This document shows, one piece after another, positions 49,201-57,211 of a stretch of DNA of 64,000 nucleotides. Under the pieces are notes generated by a model that did no database searches, was not told the DNA's origin, and was given only the letters and a program-made list of their open reading frames with translations. Within the stretch, counting starts at the first letter, position 1; every line of letters starts with the position of its first letter. Made by a program: the position numbers and the translations under genes. The stretch is taken from contig JAHEJA010000003.1 in assembly GCA_024639125.1 (NCBI GenBank), forward strand, positions 1-64,000. Reading direction: 5' to 3'. Source of the DNA: Paracoccaceae bacterium (lineage in GTDB: Bacteria > Pseudomonadota > Alphaproteobacteria > Rhodobacterales > Rhodobacteraceae).

Positions 49201-49741
49201 TGATTTGGAAGAGGCGATCAAAACGCTGCGCGGTGGTATCGCCAGTTTGAACCGCGAAGGTCGCGAACGTTTATTAACGGCGTTTGAACAGGTAAATAGC
49301 AACTTTGGCTTGTTGTTTTCCCATTTATTTGGCGGTGGTGAAGCCACGTTGGAATTGGTTGAAAGCGATGATCCTTTGGAAGCCGGGCTTGAGATTATGT
49401 GCCAGCCACCCGGGAAAAAGCTAAGCACGCTGTCGCTTTTGTCGGGGGGGGAGCAGACGTTAACTGCAATGGCGTTGATTTTCGCGGTATTCTTGGCCAA
49501 CCCAGCGCCGATTTGTGTATTAGACGAGGTTGATGCGCCCTTGGATGATGCCAATGTGACGCGGTTTTGTGATTTGCTGGATGAAATGTGTCGTCGGACT
49601 GATACGCGGTTTTTGATCATCACGCACCATGCGGTGACCATGGCACGCATGGACCGGTTGTTTGGCGTTACCATGCAAGAACAAGGGGTGTCGCAGCTTG
49701 TTTCTGTAGATTTGAAAAAGGCCGCAGCGATGGTTGCATAG
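46280..49741 (+). CDS. smc: Chromosome segregation protein SMC
   Basis: SMC is the ATPase core of the chromosome-organising condensin. The protein has 1153 residues from a GTG start. Walker A GPNGCGKSN is at 33-41, followed by a long coiled coil, a hinge near residues 530-620 (GWAMLDPYDRPQDLPAGI, VSVPDVLMRRMSQIGLVDG), a second coiled coil rich in Ala, Glu and Arg, the ABC signature LSGGEQTLTAMAL, and Walker B with the D-loop (CVLDEVDAPLDDANV). The partners ScpA and ScpB are not in the window. It is a single gene, convergent with the transglycosylase. Confidence 0.97.
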   Translation: MSLHFSKLKLSGFKSFVDPTELIIQDGLTGVVGPNGCGKSNLLEALRWVMGENRPTAMRGGGMEDVIFAGAATRPARNFAEVSLLIDNADRLAPAGFNEEDIIEIVRRITRDVGSAYKASGKEVRARDVQMLFADASTGAHSPALVRQGQIAELINSKPKNRRRILEEAAGISGLYQRRHEAELKLKGAETNLARVDDVIDQLSNQLAQLARQARQAARYRAIGDELRHAEGLLLFRRWRDADTARMAAHQELLERTKTAAQAETAARQASKARATAEDALPPIREEEAVSAAILQRLQVQRDTLSDQEQQALARIETLQNRIDQLAKDMDREAGLNRDAGETIQRLEWEAKELSKAAVGHDPRLEAVAKDAQDAAHILQERESDLTQLTEDVARLAARHQSAHRFLADSKKTLEKSEQEAQKARDAVAQSQLALDKAKHDFILAEEKEAAAVIHAQAAEDALTQAETSRATTQSREADARAERSEAEGEANALRAEVTALAKLVQRDTAEGGQILDRLQVEKGFEKALGAALADDLRAPEVDEDGPSGWAMLDPYDRPQDLPAGITALTNHVSVPDVLMRRMSQIGLVDGDDGTRLQPMLKPGQRLVSPEGDLWRWDGYRAWSEDAPSAAALRLQQLNRLEELKQQMERATVRVDAARGAHEMLSAELLELSKKDKEARDARRHSDQLVAEANRALSRAEADRNLAEGRLESLGLAVTRHEEDALSARRQVTEADVALSELGDLDEARGQVDAVKMTVEAARITMMSKRSAFDELRREGETRTRRSQEVKKELSGWTHRLDTAEKRSAELAERKLETEAELSVAAAQPQEISAKRDELSGAIETAEARRKTASDALAQAETVLRDAMAAERDAERDASEARETRARSEARAEAARDTVLLAASRIEDDLETTPETLLEQLDADPDRMPASEAIEAEVNRLKRQREALGAVNLRAEEDAKEVEVEHAELVKEKADLEEAIKTLRGGIASLNREGRERLLTAFEQVNSNFGLLFSHLFGGGEATLELVESDDPLEAGLEIMCQPPGKKLSTLSLLSGGEQTLTAMALIFAVFLANPAPICVLDEVDAPLDDANVTRFCDLLDEMCRRTDTRFLIITHHAVTMARMDRLFGVTMQEQGVSQLVSVDLKKAAAMVA

Positions 49742-49795
49742 GATGGAAGCCGGCGCTTGTGCTGTGCACATCGCCCCGCCCACCATCCCATATGG

Positions 49796-50965
49796 TCAAA
49801 GTGCGTTTAGCAACTGTTGTGTTGGCCATGCGTCTGCGGGAAGGCCTAGCTTTTTCTGGGCATCTTGCACCGCATCACGTGTTTTAGCGCCTAGAATGCC
49901 GTCAATTGCCCCAACATCATAGCCGCGTGCAGAAAGTTTTTGTTGCAAGCTTTGCATTTGTTGCCCTGAAAGCGCGGGCGCTGGATTTCCAGCATTATAG
50001 GGCTGCGCCCCTTCGAGACGCGTGGCAAAGTAGGCAGCCGTGGTCACGTATACAAAGCTTTGGTTCCATTCGAAATAGATGCGAAAATTTGGATAGGCCA
50101 AGAAGGCTGGACCATTGCGGCCCTGAGGAAGCAGGACAGAGGCCTGTAACGATCCGCTTGGCAGTGATCCAGCGCGCGCCTTTACGCCCAATTGCGCCCA
50201 TTGTGACACGGATTTTTCAGTGTTCAATCCTGTTTGTGACCAATCCAAATTGCTGGGGACTGAGATTTCTTGGAGCCAGGGTTGGTTCTGGCGCCATCCT
50301 AGATCATGTAGCATTTTTGCGCCTGTCATGAGCGCATCAGGTGCAGATGTTTTTAGAGTGACGTGTCCATCGCCGTCGCCATCAACACCGTTTTCAAGGA
50401 TATCACCGGGCAGCATTTGGACCATACCGATTTCACCGGCCCATGCGCCTTGGGTGTTGATTGGATCAAAATCGCCGCGTCGATAAAGTTCAAGGGCGGC
50501 CAAAACCTGGGGGCGGAAAAGATCAGGGCGCCGGCAATCATGGGCTAGGGTTACCAATGCATTTCGTGTGTTGAAATTGCCTTGGACCGCGCCATAGTCC
50601 GTTTCAAACGCCCAAAAAGCCATCAAGACACCGCGTGAAATTCCGTATTCGCGTTCGATCCGGTCAAATGTTGATTTGTAGGTGCGTGCGTTTTTCGCGC
50701 CGTGATCCAAGCGATTTTGGCTAATCAAGCGCTGAGAGAAATCTAAAAAGGGCAGTTGAAAGACGCCTTGGGACCGATCCGCTTGGATTACTTTTGGATC
50801 TTGCTGGACACCTTGGAAGAAAGAATTGACCAACTGATTGGTATAACCTTTTGACGTGGCTTCGGATTTCAGACCCTCGACAAAGCCATTAAAGGTCCCG
50901 CCACATTGGGCAGAGGCGGATTGTGCCAAAGCAAGGGCCACGATACCCGATAATAAAAGACGCAT
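49796..50965 (-). CDS. Lytic murein transglycosylase (MltB family) with peptidoglycan-binding domain
   Basis: The protein has 389 residues with a signal peptide (MRLLLSGIVALALAQSASA). The MltB-type catalytic domain has the acid Glu121 in AFWAFETDYGA, and the further motifs GDFDPINTQGAWAGEIGMVQMLPGD (in parts) and YPNFRIYFEWNQSFVYV. The C-terminal 60 residues (MQSLQQKLSARGYDVGAIDG, KTRDAVQDAQKKLGLPAD) are a PG-binding-1 repeat. It cleaves glycan strands to 1,6-anhydro products in the periplasm. Confidence 0.93.
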   Translation of the reverse strand: MRLLLSGIVALALAQSASAQCGGTFNGFVEGLKSEATSKGYTNQLVNSFFQGVQQDPKVIQADRSQGVFQLPFLDFSQRLISQNRLDHGAKNARTYKSTFDRIEREYGISRGVLMAFWAFETDYGAVQGNFNTRNALVTLAHDCRRPDLFRPQVLAALELYRRGDFDPINTQGAWAGEIGMVQMLPGDILENGVDGDGDGHVTLKTSAPDALMTGAKMLHDLGWRQNQPWLQEISVPSNLDWSQTGLNTEKSVSQWAQLGVKARAGSLPSGSLQASVLLPQGRNGPAFLAYPNFRIYFEWNQSFVYVTTAAYFATRLEGAQPYNAGNPAPALSGQQMQSLQQKLSARGYDVGAIDGILGAKTRDAVQDAQKKLGLPADAWPTQQLLNAL

Positions 50966-51036
50966 TAGAAAACTCCCTACATGTATGGTTTAGGGGTAAC
51001 AGGTTGCCGCGCCTTGGCCTAGGGGAATGGCGGGCG

Positions 51037-51942
51037 TTATCCTGCACTCAGCAAAGCTATGCCGATCACAAACAGGAACCATGCGCGCCACATTGATTTC
51101 AGCGCCAAGGATATATCGCCAGTGATCAATGGTTTGCGACCCTGCGGGTTGAGCCAAGGGAAATCTTGTTGACGGCCGTGATAACTGCGGGGCCCGCCAA
51201 GTGATATTCCTAGATCATAGGCGATTGCTGCTTCGGGCCAGCCTGCGTTTGGGGATTTATGGGTGGCGGCGTCTTTTTGAATGGCGTTAAAATGCAAAAG
51301 CACCCACCCGCCAAGCATCAATAAAATAGCTGTGATCCGAGCAGGCACCCAATTTAGGACATCATCCAACCGCGCCGCAGCCCAGCCATAGTCAATAAAC
51401 CGATCAGTTTTGTAGCCAACTATGCTATCGGCGGTATTGGTGATCTTATAAAGCAAAAGACCCGGAAGCCCAAAAATCATGAACCAAAGAGCAGGTGCAA
51501 TGACGCCGTCCGATAGATTTTCCGAGCCTGATTCAATGGCTGACCTTACGATATCGCTTTCGGTCATATCCGATGTGTCTCGGCTTACGATCATTGCTAA
51601 TGCCTGGCGCCCTTCGGTTAGTGATGAATTAAGGCCAAGTGCCACCGCTTTGACGTGATCAATCAGAGATTTGTGAGCAAGTAAAATTGCAGCAACGATC
51701 AATTCAACAATGGGTCCGCCAAAGGATAAACCATATCCGATCAGCATGGCGCCGATCGCAAGAAGGCCCATTGCTATCGTGCCTTTTTGTTTGCGATGTT
51801 TGTTATGATTGGTGCGGTTTTCAAAAAATGTGACGGCTTTTCCCATGAGTGCAACAGGATGTGGAAAACGTGACCATAGCCATTTGGGTTCGCCCAATAT
51901 GGCGTCTAAAATCAATGCAATAACCAGAAGTTCAGCGTACAT
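51037..51942 (-). CDS. cbiB: Adenosylcobinamide-phosphate synthase (CbiB/CobD)
   Basis: This membrane enzyme attaches the aminopropanol arm to adenosylcobyric acid in late B12 synthesis. It has 301 residues with the conserved opening LDAILGEPKWLWSRFPHPVALMG, the SRDTSDMTESDIVRSAIES and ENLSDGVIAPALWF motifs, and several membrane helices. SLGGPRSYHGR near the C-terminus is also typical. It overlaps cobC by 11 bases. I found no cobalamin riboswitch upstream of the pair. Confidence 0.95.
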   Translation of the reverse strand: MYAELLVIALILDAILGEPKWLWSRFPHPVALMGKAVTFFENRTNHNKHRKQKGTIAMGLLAIGAMLIGYGLSFGGPIVELIVAAILLAHKSLIDHVKAVALGLNSSLTEGRQALAMIVSRDTSDMTESDIVRSAIESGSENLSDGVIAPALWFMIFGLPGLLLYKITNTADSIVGYKTDRFIDYGWAAARLDDVLNWVPARITAILLMLGGWVLLHFNAIQKDAATHKSPNAGWPEAAIAYDLGISLGGPRSYHGRQQDFPWLNPQGRKPLITGDISLALKSMWRAWFLFVIGIALLSAG

Positions 51943-52885
51943 TTAGGGCGGCCTTTAGTCGGTTTAATTGGGCTGATGTTGGAATGCCCAAGCGCAGATA
52001 TGTTTTAGAATATGGAAAGATACGCGTCCAGATGTGATGGCGTGCTAGATGTGTCTGCCAGTCTTGGGCATCGTCAACTGCATACAGCTGGAATAGATCT
52101 GTGCCACCGACGGTCTGGGCCCCCATTTGGCGCATCAGAGTGGTTAGCTCTTTGCAATCCGTGGCAAGGCGCTGCCGTGTCATTTTGGCCCAATCCGGAT
52201 CAGATAGGGCTTGGGCTCCGGACACTAACGCAGGTCCGGACACGGCCCATGGGCCAAGGGCGTTTTGTAGCTTGAGACAGAGTGCATGAGGAGCAATCAC
52301 AAACCCTAACCTAAGGCCGGCAAGACCCCAGAATTTTCCAAAACTTTTTAACACGATCATGTTGTTTGTCATATTCGGAACAAACGAGGCATCAGGGCAG
52401 ATGTCACAAAAGCTTTCGTCGATGATCTGCCATTTGCACTGCGTGTTGGGCATGGCCAACCTTCCGTCGGGATTGTTTGGGTGAACGGAAATATCGACAT
52501 CTGGCGTGTCATCCGTCATTTGCCAGCCGGCTGCCTCGAAAGAGGCGCGATGTTCGTTATAGGTGGGATGCGATGTCCGAGCTGTTGTGCCCTGCAGAAT
52601 TCTGGGAAGAAGCGAAATAAAAGCAGAGGCGCCACTGGCCGGAACAACCCCCATATTTTCGGGAATATTCCAGAATGCGCGAGCAGCGGTTTCAAGGGAT
52701 TGATAAAGGCCCGTATCCGGCAGCTGTGTTAACACATCACTTGAAAAATCAGGAACCGGATAGGGAATTGGGTTAATGCCGGTTGACAGGTCAATCCAAT
52801 CTTTCCTAACGCCACCAAACGCGGCAATAGCGGCATCTATGCCGCCTCCATGGTCGCGGTTTAGATATGAAGGTCCTTGTTTCAT
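51932..52885 (-). CDS. cobC: Threonine-phosphate decarboxylase-like aminotransferase (CobC)
   Basis: This is a PLP-dependent class I/II aminotransferase-fold enzyme that makes (R)-1-amino-2-propanol phosphate or its equivalent for the B12 lower-loop arm. It has 317 residues. The family opening HGGGIDAAIAAFGG, the SHPTYNEHRASFEAAGW segment, HPNNPDGR and the PLP-lysine motif VLKSFGKFWGLAGLRLG are present. It is paired with cbiB, which uses its product. In Paracoccus/Pseudomonas naming this is CobC; the E. coli-type name is CobD. Confidence 0.92.
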   Translation of the reverse strand: MKQGPSYLNRDHGGGIDAAIAAFGGVRKDWIDLSTGINPIPYPVPDFSSDVLTQLPDTGLYQSLETAARAFWNIPENMGVVPASGASAFISLLPRILQGTTARTSHPTYNEHRASFEAAGWQMTDDTPDVDISVHPNNPDGRLAMPNTQCKWQIIDESFCDICPDASFVPNMTNNMIVLKSFGKFWGLAGLRLGFVIAPHALCLKLQNALGPWAVSGPALVSGAQALSDPDWAKMTRQRLATDCKELTTLMRQMGAQTVGGTDLFQLYAVDDAQDWQTHLARHHIWTRIFPYSKTYLRLGIPTSAQLNRLKAALNVR

Positions 52886-53054
52886 TGGGAATTGGCCCTT
52901 GGTTCAATGCTTTCTTTGCTTGAACCTGAATTTAGCGGTCAGTGCAAGTTCAGATGAAATCTTTACCTTTCTTACCGAGATATTAACCTTTTGTTTAGGA
53001 ATTTGAAGAATACAGAACACGGGACATGGGGTGATTATTAATTGGTGAACTTTA

Positions 53055-53417
53055 ATGAACGTATTGATTGTAGTTGGAAAACTTGAGCTTGGGTCAATTT
53101 GGCGCCGCGCATTAGAGCGGCAGGGCGCACAGGTCGCTTTGGTTGGATCTGAACTAGATGCGATTGGAAAAATGGCGCATCAGACATTTGACATAATCGT
53201 TTTGGATTTGGTGCTGGATCAGGGCAGCGCATTTGCAGTGTCGGATTATGCAAATTATCGCCATCCCAAGGCGCGCGTTGTGTTTGTTACGAACACAAAT
53301 TTCTTTTCGGATGGATCAATCTTTCAGTTGTGTTCAAATGCATGTGCCTTTGTCCCCATCGCGACCCCTGCAGAGGATTTGGCCGCGATGGTAGAACATT
53401 ATGCGGAACCCAATTAA
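53055..53417 (+). CDS. Stand-alone receiver-like protein with degenerate phosphorylation site
   Basis: The 120-residue protein has a CheY-like alternating pattern. A candidate acceptor Asp51 is in DIIVLDLVLDQG and a Thr79 in VVFVTN, as in receivers. The acidic pair that should follow the first strand is missing (LIVVGKLELGS), and the conserved Lys of the fifth strand is replaced (CAFVPIATPAED). Normal phosphotransfer is therefore unlikely, and the fold may act by protein binding. No histidine kinase is nearby. A near-match to a CtrA half-site pair (TTAA-N7-TTTA, 52983-52997) lies upstream, too weak to claim. The stop overlaps that of the convergent GST gene. Confidence 0.7.
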   Translation: MNVLIVVGKLELGSIWRRALERQGAQVALVGSELDAIGKMAHQTFDIIVLDLVLDQGSAFAVSDYANYRHPKARVVFVTNTNFFSDGSIFQLCSNACAFVPIATPAEDLAAMVEHYAEPN

Positions 53418-54385
53418 CCGCGGTTGTGTGGGGCCAAGAAATCCAGAACTGGATTGGTTGGAATGATCCGATGCGGATTTATGGTTTCATGGCTAAAGTG
53501 ATAGTGCCGCACGATATGGGCCAAGTTCACTGTTTTGGCGACATCACGGGTTTGATATAAATCGCGCGTATAGGCCCACAGATTTGGGTAATCGATGATC
53601 CGCTTGCGATTGCATTTGAAATGCAGGTGATACACGGAATCAAAGCGCACCAATGTCGTGAACAATCGCCAATCTGCTTCGGTCAGGGTGTCGCCCACAA
53701 GGTAGCGTGATGGGGACAAGCGCGCTTCGAGCCAATCAAGCGTCGCAAAAAGGGGGTCAACAGCCGTCTGATACGCTGCCTGAGTTGTTGCAAATCCTGA
53801 CTTGTAAACGCCGTTGTTCACAGTGTCATAAATCCGTTCGTTGACCTCTTCGATATCATCGCGCAGGGCAATGGGCCAATAGTCATCGGTGTTCCCCGTG
53901 ATGCCATCAAACGCCCCATTAAACATCCGAATGATTTCAGAGGATTCATTCGAGACAATCGTATTTGTTTTCTTGTCCCAAAGCACAGGAACAGTGACCC
54001 GACCTGTCATATTCGGTTCTGCACGGGTATAAATCTCGTGCATAAAGCGCGACCCGAAAAGCGTGTCTCCTGTTGCGCCGCTGTTATCTGTTTCAAAGGT
54101 CCATCCTTTGTCCAGCATATCAGGGTGCACCGCCGAAATGGATATATGGTCTTCTAACCCCTTTAGGTGCCGAAAAATCATCGTGCGGTGGGCCCATGGG
54201 CAAGCGTGCGAGATGAACAAATGATAGCGACCCGATTCGGCTAGGTACTCTATCCCATTGGAATTGGGCACGGCGTTTGGTGTGATCCAGTTGCGAAACT
54301 TGGCTTGGGTGCGCACAAATTTTCCATCTGTGGATTTCGTGTCATACCATTGGTCGCTCCATTGTCCGTCGATCAAAAGTCCCAT
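53414..54385 (-). CDS. Glutathionyl-hydroquinone reductase (YqjG/ECM4, Xi-class GST)
   Basis: The enzyme removes glutathione from glutathionyl-hydroquinones. It has 323 residues. The catalytic Cys62 lies in HLFISHACPWAHRTMIFR, and the family segments VTVPVLWDKKTNTIVSNESSEIIRMFN (in parts) and LTEADWRLFTTLVRFDSVYHLHFKCN follow. Such enzymes often accompany quinone or aromatic metabolism; the pca/pob genes are in the same window but 47 kb away. It is divergent from an uncharacterised gene across a region with nested inverted repeats. Confidence 0.93.
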   Translation of the reverse strand: MGLLIDGQWSDQWYDTKSTDGKFVRTQAKFRNWITPNAVPNSNGIEYLAESGRYHLFISHACPWAHRTMIFRHLKGLEDHISISAVHPDMLDKGWTFETDNSGATGDTLFGSRFMHEIYTRAEPNMTGRVTVPVLWDKKTNTIVSNESSEIIRMFNGAFDGITGNTDDYWPIALRDDIEEVNERIYDTVNNGVYKSGFATTQAAYQTAVDPLFATLDWLEARLSPSRYLVGDTLTEADWRLFTTLVRFDSVYHLHFKCNRKRIIDYPNLWAYTRDLYQTRDVAKTVNLAHIVRHYHFSHETINPHRIIPTNPVLDFLAPHNRG

Positions 54386-54441
54386 TTGGCGTTCTCCTTG
54401 GCTTGTTTCGTCAACGACTTAGTGCGAATGGGCTATTTCAG

Positions 54442-54493
54442 AAATGGGCGCGAACGCGCAGGTTCTGTGCATCTACGCGCAATGCACCCATTT
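54442..54493. other. Nested inverted repeats between two divergent genes
   Basis: Outer arms AAATGGG / CCCATTT (54442-54448 with 54487-54493) enclose GCGC-GAAC-GCGC (54448-54459) and GTGCAT / ATGCAC (54467-54472 with 54482-54487). The elements share single bases at their junctions. It could be a structured leader for either divergent gene or a set of operators. Confidence 0.35.
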
Positions 54494-54575
54494 GTATTAA
54501 AACTGTCACCTAATGTTTACTTGATTTTCATGGCTCACGCTTCACACTCATGGGTAAGAAGTCGGAGATTCCATC

Positions 54576-54920
54576 ATGACAACCTTTTTGTCCAAAGAAG
54601 TTCAAGCAGGCATAGATGCCGCGCGAAAACAAACCCTCAAGCGTAAGAGCAGGTTGCGTGTTCAAACGCAAAAGGGTGTGTTTCCTGTGCTTCGGTTTTG
54701 GAGCAACGGGTTTTCACTAGATGCCGAACATGCACCGCGCTTACGTGGGCATGTGGATCTATTTGATGGTGCGCGCCATATGTCACGCTGTTTGATTGTT
54801 GCGTCCGAAGAAGCAGGTGATGAAATTCATTTCGAATTCAAGCGAAACACAGCGGCGCAGGTGTCTGCTCCGCTGGATTTCATTCGGGACGATTCTGCGC
54901 CCGTTGGTTACCTGACGTAG
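54576..54920 (+). CDS. Conserved hypothetical protein
   Basis: The protein has 114 residues, with no signal peptide or membrane helix. The N-terminus is basic (ARKQTLKRKSRLRVQTQ), followed by what looks like a small beta-barrel (FPVLRFWSNGFSLDAEHAP, LRGHVDLFDGARHMSRCLIVAS, EIHFEFKRNT). The pattern RxRVxT...GFSLDAE...LRGHVxLxDG is reminiscent of a PilZ-like fold, but the RxxxR and D/NxSxxG motifs of c-di-GMP binding are not clearly present. GGAG lies upstream of the ATG. It is convergent with the aminotransferase gene, with one base between their ends. Function unknown. Confidence 0.6.
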   Translation: MTTFLSKEVQAGIDAARKQTLKRKSRLRVQTQKGVFPVLRFWSNGFSLDAEHAPRLRGHVDLFDGARHMSRCLIVASEEAGDEIHFEFKRNTAAQVSAPLDFIRDDSAPVGYLT

Positions 54921-54921
54921 A

Positions 54922-56094
54922 TTACTGCAAATCGGAGAATGCCGCCTGAAGCCGCTCGACCGCGGCAACAACATTCGCGCGTGGCGTTGCAAAATTGAAC
55001 CTTAGAAAATTGTCCCCGCCGGTGCCAAAGCTTGGCCCATGATTGATTGCGATTTTGGCATCAGTTTGGACGCGCTTGGTGAATTCGTCACGGGTCATAC
55101 CTGTGCCAGAGAAATCCACCCAGGCTAAATAAGTGGATGCCATATCCATTGACTGCACCCCGGGAATGGCATTGACACCTTGGTCAAAAATACGGCGATT
55201 TTCATCGAGATAGGCGACCAAAGCATCCAGCCATTCTGCACCTTCTGGACTATAGGCGGCTTCTGCCATGAAAAGCCCAAAGCTATTCGCGCTTATGCCT
55301 AATGCCCCCATACGGGCGGAAAATTGGCTGCGCAATTTGGGATCTTCGATAATGACATTTCCAGAATGGCTGCCTGCGATGTTAAAGGTTTTGGTCGTGG
55401 CCGTCATCATGATCAAACGATCTGTGATCGAACGATCGACCAGTGGCATCGGGGTATGTGTGTTGCCTGCAAAAACAAGGTCATGGTGGATTTCATCCGA
55501 AACCAATATCAAATCATGTCGCTTTGCAAAATCTGCAACGCCTTGCAGCTCGGACTTGCTCCAAACGCGTCCGGACGGGTTATGCGGAGAACAGAGGATT
55601 ACCATCTTTTCCCGACCCGTCATTTGGGCATCATAGGCGTCAAAATCCATTTCATAGCGACCATTGGTGTTGACCAGTTCACATTCCACGACTTCGCGAT
55701 TGTTGGCGGTAATCACACGGGCGAACGCGTGGTACACAGGTGTAAAAAGCACAACGCCGTCGCCTGGGTTTGTAAACGTATCGACACACATTGCCGTCCC
55801 ATTCACCAACCCATGTGTGGTGAAAATCCAATCAGGTTTAATGTCCCAATTATGGCGACTCTTCATCCACCATTGTATCGCCGCACGATAGCTGGCGTCG
55901 TCGCCATAATAGCCATAAACACCATCGGTTTTCATCTGCTCCAAGGCGTCTTGAACACACGTTGGGGGGCGAAAATCCATATCCGCGACCCACATTGCCA
56001 ATCCATCATCTGTCGGAACGCCATATATCTTTTCCATCATGTCCCATTTTACAGAGTGGGTTCCACGGCGGTCGATGATTTCATCAAAGTTCAT
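54922..56094 (-). CDS. MalY/PatB family PLP-dependent aminotransferase (C-S lyase)
   Basis: The protein has 390 residues. It begins FDEIIDRRGTHSVKWDMMEKIYG, the MalY/PatB signature, with ADMDFRPP following. The PLP lysine lies in TATTKTFNIAGSHSGN, and CSPHNPSGRVWSKSEL is the aspartate aminotransferase-fold NPxGR motif. Members cleave cystathionine or related thioethers to ammonia, pyruvate and a thiol. Fits either methionine synthesis or sulfur-compound breakdown. I start at 56094, where AAGGAG precedes the ATG. It is divergent from def. Confidence 0.92.
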   Translation of the reverse strand: MNFDEIIDRRGTHSVKWDMMEKIYGVPTDDGLAMWVADMDFRPPTCVQDALEQMKTDGVYGYYGDDASYRAAIQWWMKSRHNWDIKPDWIFTTHGLVNGTAMCVDTFTNPGDGVVLFTPVYHAFARVITANNREVVECELVNTNGRYEMDFDAYDAQMTGREKMVILCSPHNPSGRVWSKSELQGVADFAKRHDLILVSDEIHHDLVFAGNTHTPMPLVDRSITDRLIMMTATTKTFNIAGSHSGNVIIEDPKLRSQFSARMGALGISANSFGLFMAEAAYSPEGAEWLDALVAYLDENRRIFDQGVNAIPGVQSMDMASTYLAWVDFSGTGMTRDEFTKRVQTDAKIAINHGPSFGTGGDNFLRFNFATPRANVVAAVERLQAAFSDLQ

Positions 56095-56192
56095 ATTTGG
56101 CTCCTTTAGTTTCACTGACGTCACACGAATGCGCTTGATTTTTGGCGCAAGAGACGTTGCACAAATTGCAGTTATGTCCTAGATCAAGGCCT

Positions 56193-56717
56193 ATGATAAG
56201 ACCTATTTTGATCCACCCCGATCCGCGCCTTAAAAAATTGTGTACACCTGTGCCGGATTTGTCCGATGGGCTGCGCACATTGGCGGATGATATGCTTGAA
56301 ACAATGTATGATGCGCCCGGCATCGGTTTGGCTGCGCCGCAAATCGGCGTGTTAGAGCGCGTGATTGTTATGGATTGCGTCAAAGAAGAAGGCGAAGCGC
56401 CCAAGCCAATGGTGCTTTTTAATCCTGAAATCATTGGATCGTCGGACGACACAAGCGTTTATGAAGAGGGATGTTTATCAATCCCTGATCAATTTGCCGA
56501 AGTGACCCGCCCCTCCGAAGTCGAGGTGCGTTGGATCAATCGGGATGGCAACGAAGAAACCCAAGTCTTTTCTGGTCTTTGGGCTACCTGCATCCAACAT
56601 GAAATAGACCACTTGAATGGCAAGCTGTTCATTGACCATATTGGCACAATGAAGCGCCAGTTGATCACCCGCAAAATGCAGAAACTCAAACGTGATATTG
56701 CCCGAGGCAAAGCATAA
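56193..56717 (+). CDS. def: Peptide deformylase
   Basis: Peptide deformylase removes the N-formyl group from new proteins. The protein has 174 residues. Motif 1 is GIGLAAPQ (43-50), motif 2 EGCLSIP with zinc ligand Cys94, and motif 3 QHEIDHLNG with His136, catalytic Glu137 and His140. All active-site residues are present. I start at 56193; an open frame to 56142 adds 17 residues without family resemblance. Its TAA overlaps the ATG of the second deformylase-like gene, and fmt follows, so the formylation and deformylation genes form one operon. Confidence 0.96.
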   Translation: MIRPILIHPDPRLKKLCTPVPDLSDGLRTLADDMLETMYDAPGIGLAAPQIGVLERVIVMDCVKEEGEAPKPMVLFNPEIIGSSDDTSVYEEGCLSIPDQFAEVTRPSEVEVRWINRDGNEETQVFSGLWATCIQHEIDHLNGKLFIDHIGTMKRQLITRKMQKLKRDIARGKA

Positions 56718-57211
56718 TGGCCGTGCGCAAGTGTCTGCAATGGCCGGACAAACGATTGCGCACAGCAGCCAGTCCCGTTTCTGAAATAACGGATGAGGTG
56801 CGCGCGATCTGGCAGGATCTAATTGACACAATGGAAGCCATGCCGGGTGTTGGCATGGGGGCCAATCAAATTGGTGTCATGTCTCGGATTGCTGTCGTTG
56901 ATGCCTCTAACGAACGTGGCAAAGTCATCAGGATGGCAAACCCTGAAATCCTGTATTCTTCCATCGAATTTCGTGAACACGACGAAGCCAGCCCGAATTT
57001 GCCGGGGGTATCTGCTGTGATCAAGCGACCACGCGCGGTGACGGTTCGGTTCATGGATGAAAATGGTGACAGTCAGGACCAAGACTTTGTTGGGCTTTGG
57101 GCCACATCCGTTCAGCATCAAATCGATCATTTGAATGGCAAGTTATATTTCGATCATCTGTCCAAAGTTAAACGCGATATGTTGCTAAAAAAGGCAAAGA
57201 AATTCCAATGA
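56717..57211 (+). CDS. Peptide deformylase paralogue lacking catalytic residues
   Basis: The 164-residue protein aligns with deformylase over its whole length but has lost the active site. Motif 1 is GVGMGANQ (44-51) instead of G-x-G-x-A-A-P-Q. Motif 2 reads EASPNLPGV, with Ser92 where the zinc cysteine should be. Motif 3 is QHQIDHLNG, with Gln135 in place of the catalytic Glu; the two histidines 134 and 138 remain. Deformylase activity is very unlikely. The reading frame is intact, and coupling on both sides (TAATG with def, ATGA with fmt) suggests a kept function, perhaps as a binding or regulatory partner. This is not simply a decayed gene. Confidence 0.9.
   Translation: MAVRKCLQWPDKRLRTAASPVSEITDEVRAIWQDLIDTMEAMPGVGMGANQIGVMSRIAVVDASNERGKVIRMANPEILYSSIEFREHDEASPNLPGVSAVIKRPRAVTVRFMDENGDSQDQDFVGLWATSVQHQIDHLNGKLYFDHLSKVKRDMLLKKAKKFQ

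Noticed and set aside
52983-52997. CtrA-type site before the receiver-like gene
   Set aside because: TTAA-N7-TTTA has one mismatch in an AT-rich stretch, so it is not above chance.
52886-53054. Possible cobalamin riboswitch upstream of cobC-cbiB
   Set aside because: No B12-box-like sequence is visible on the minus strand and the gap is too short for a full aptamer.
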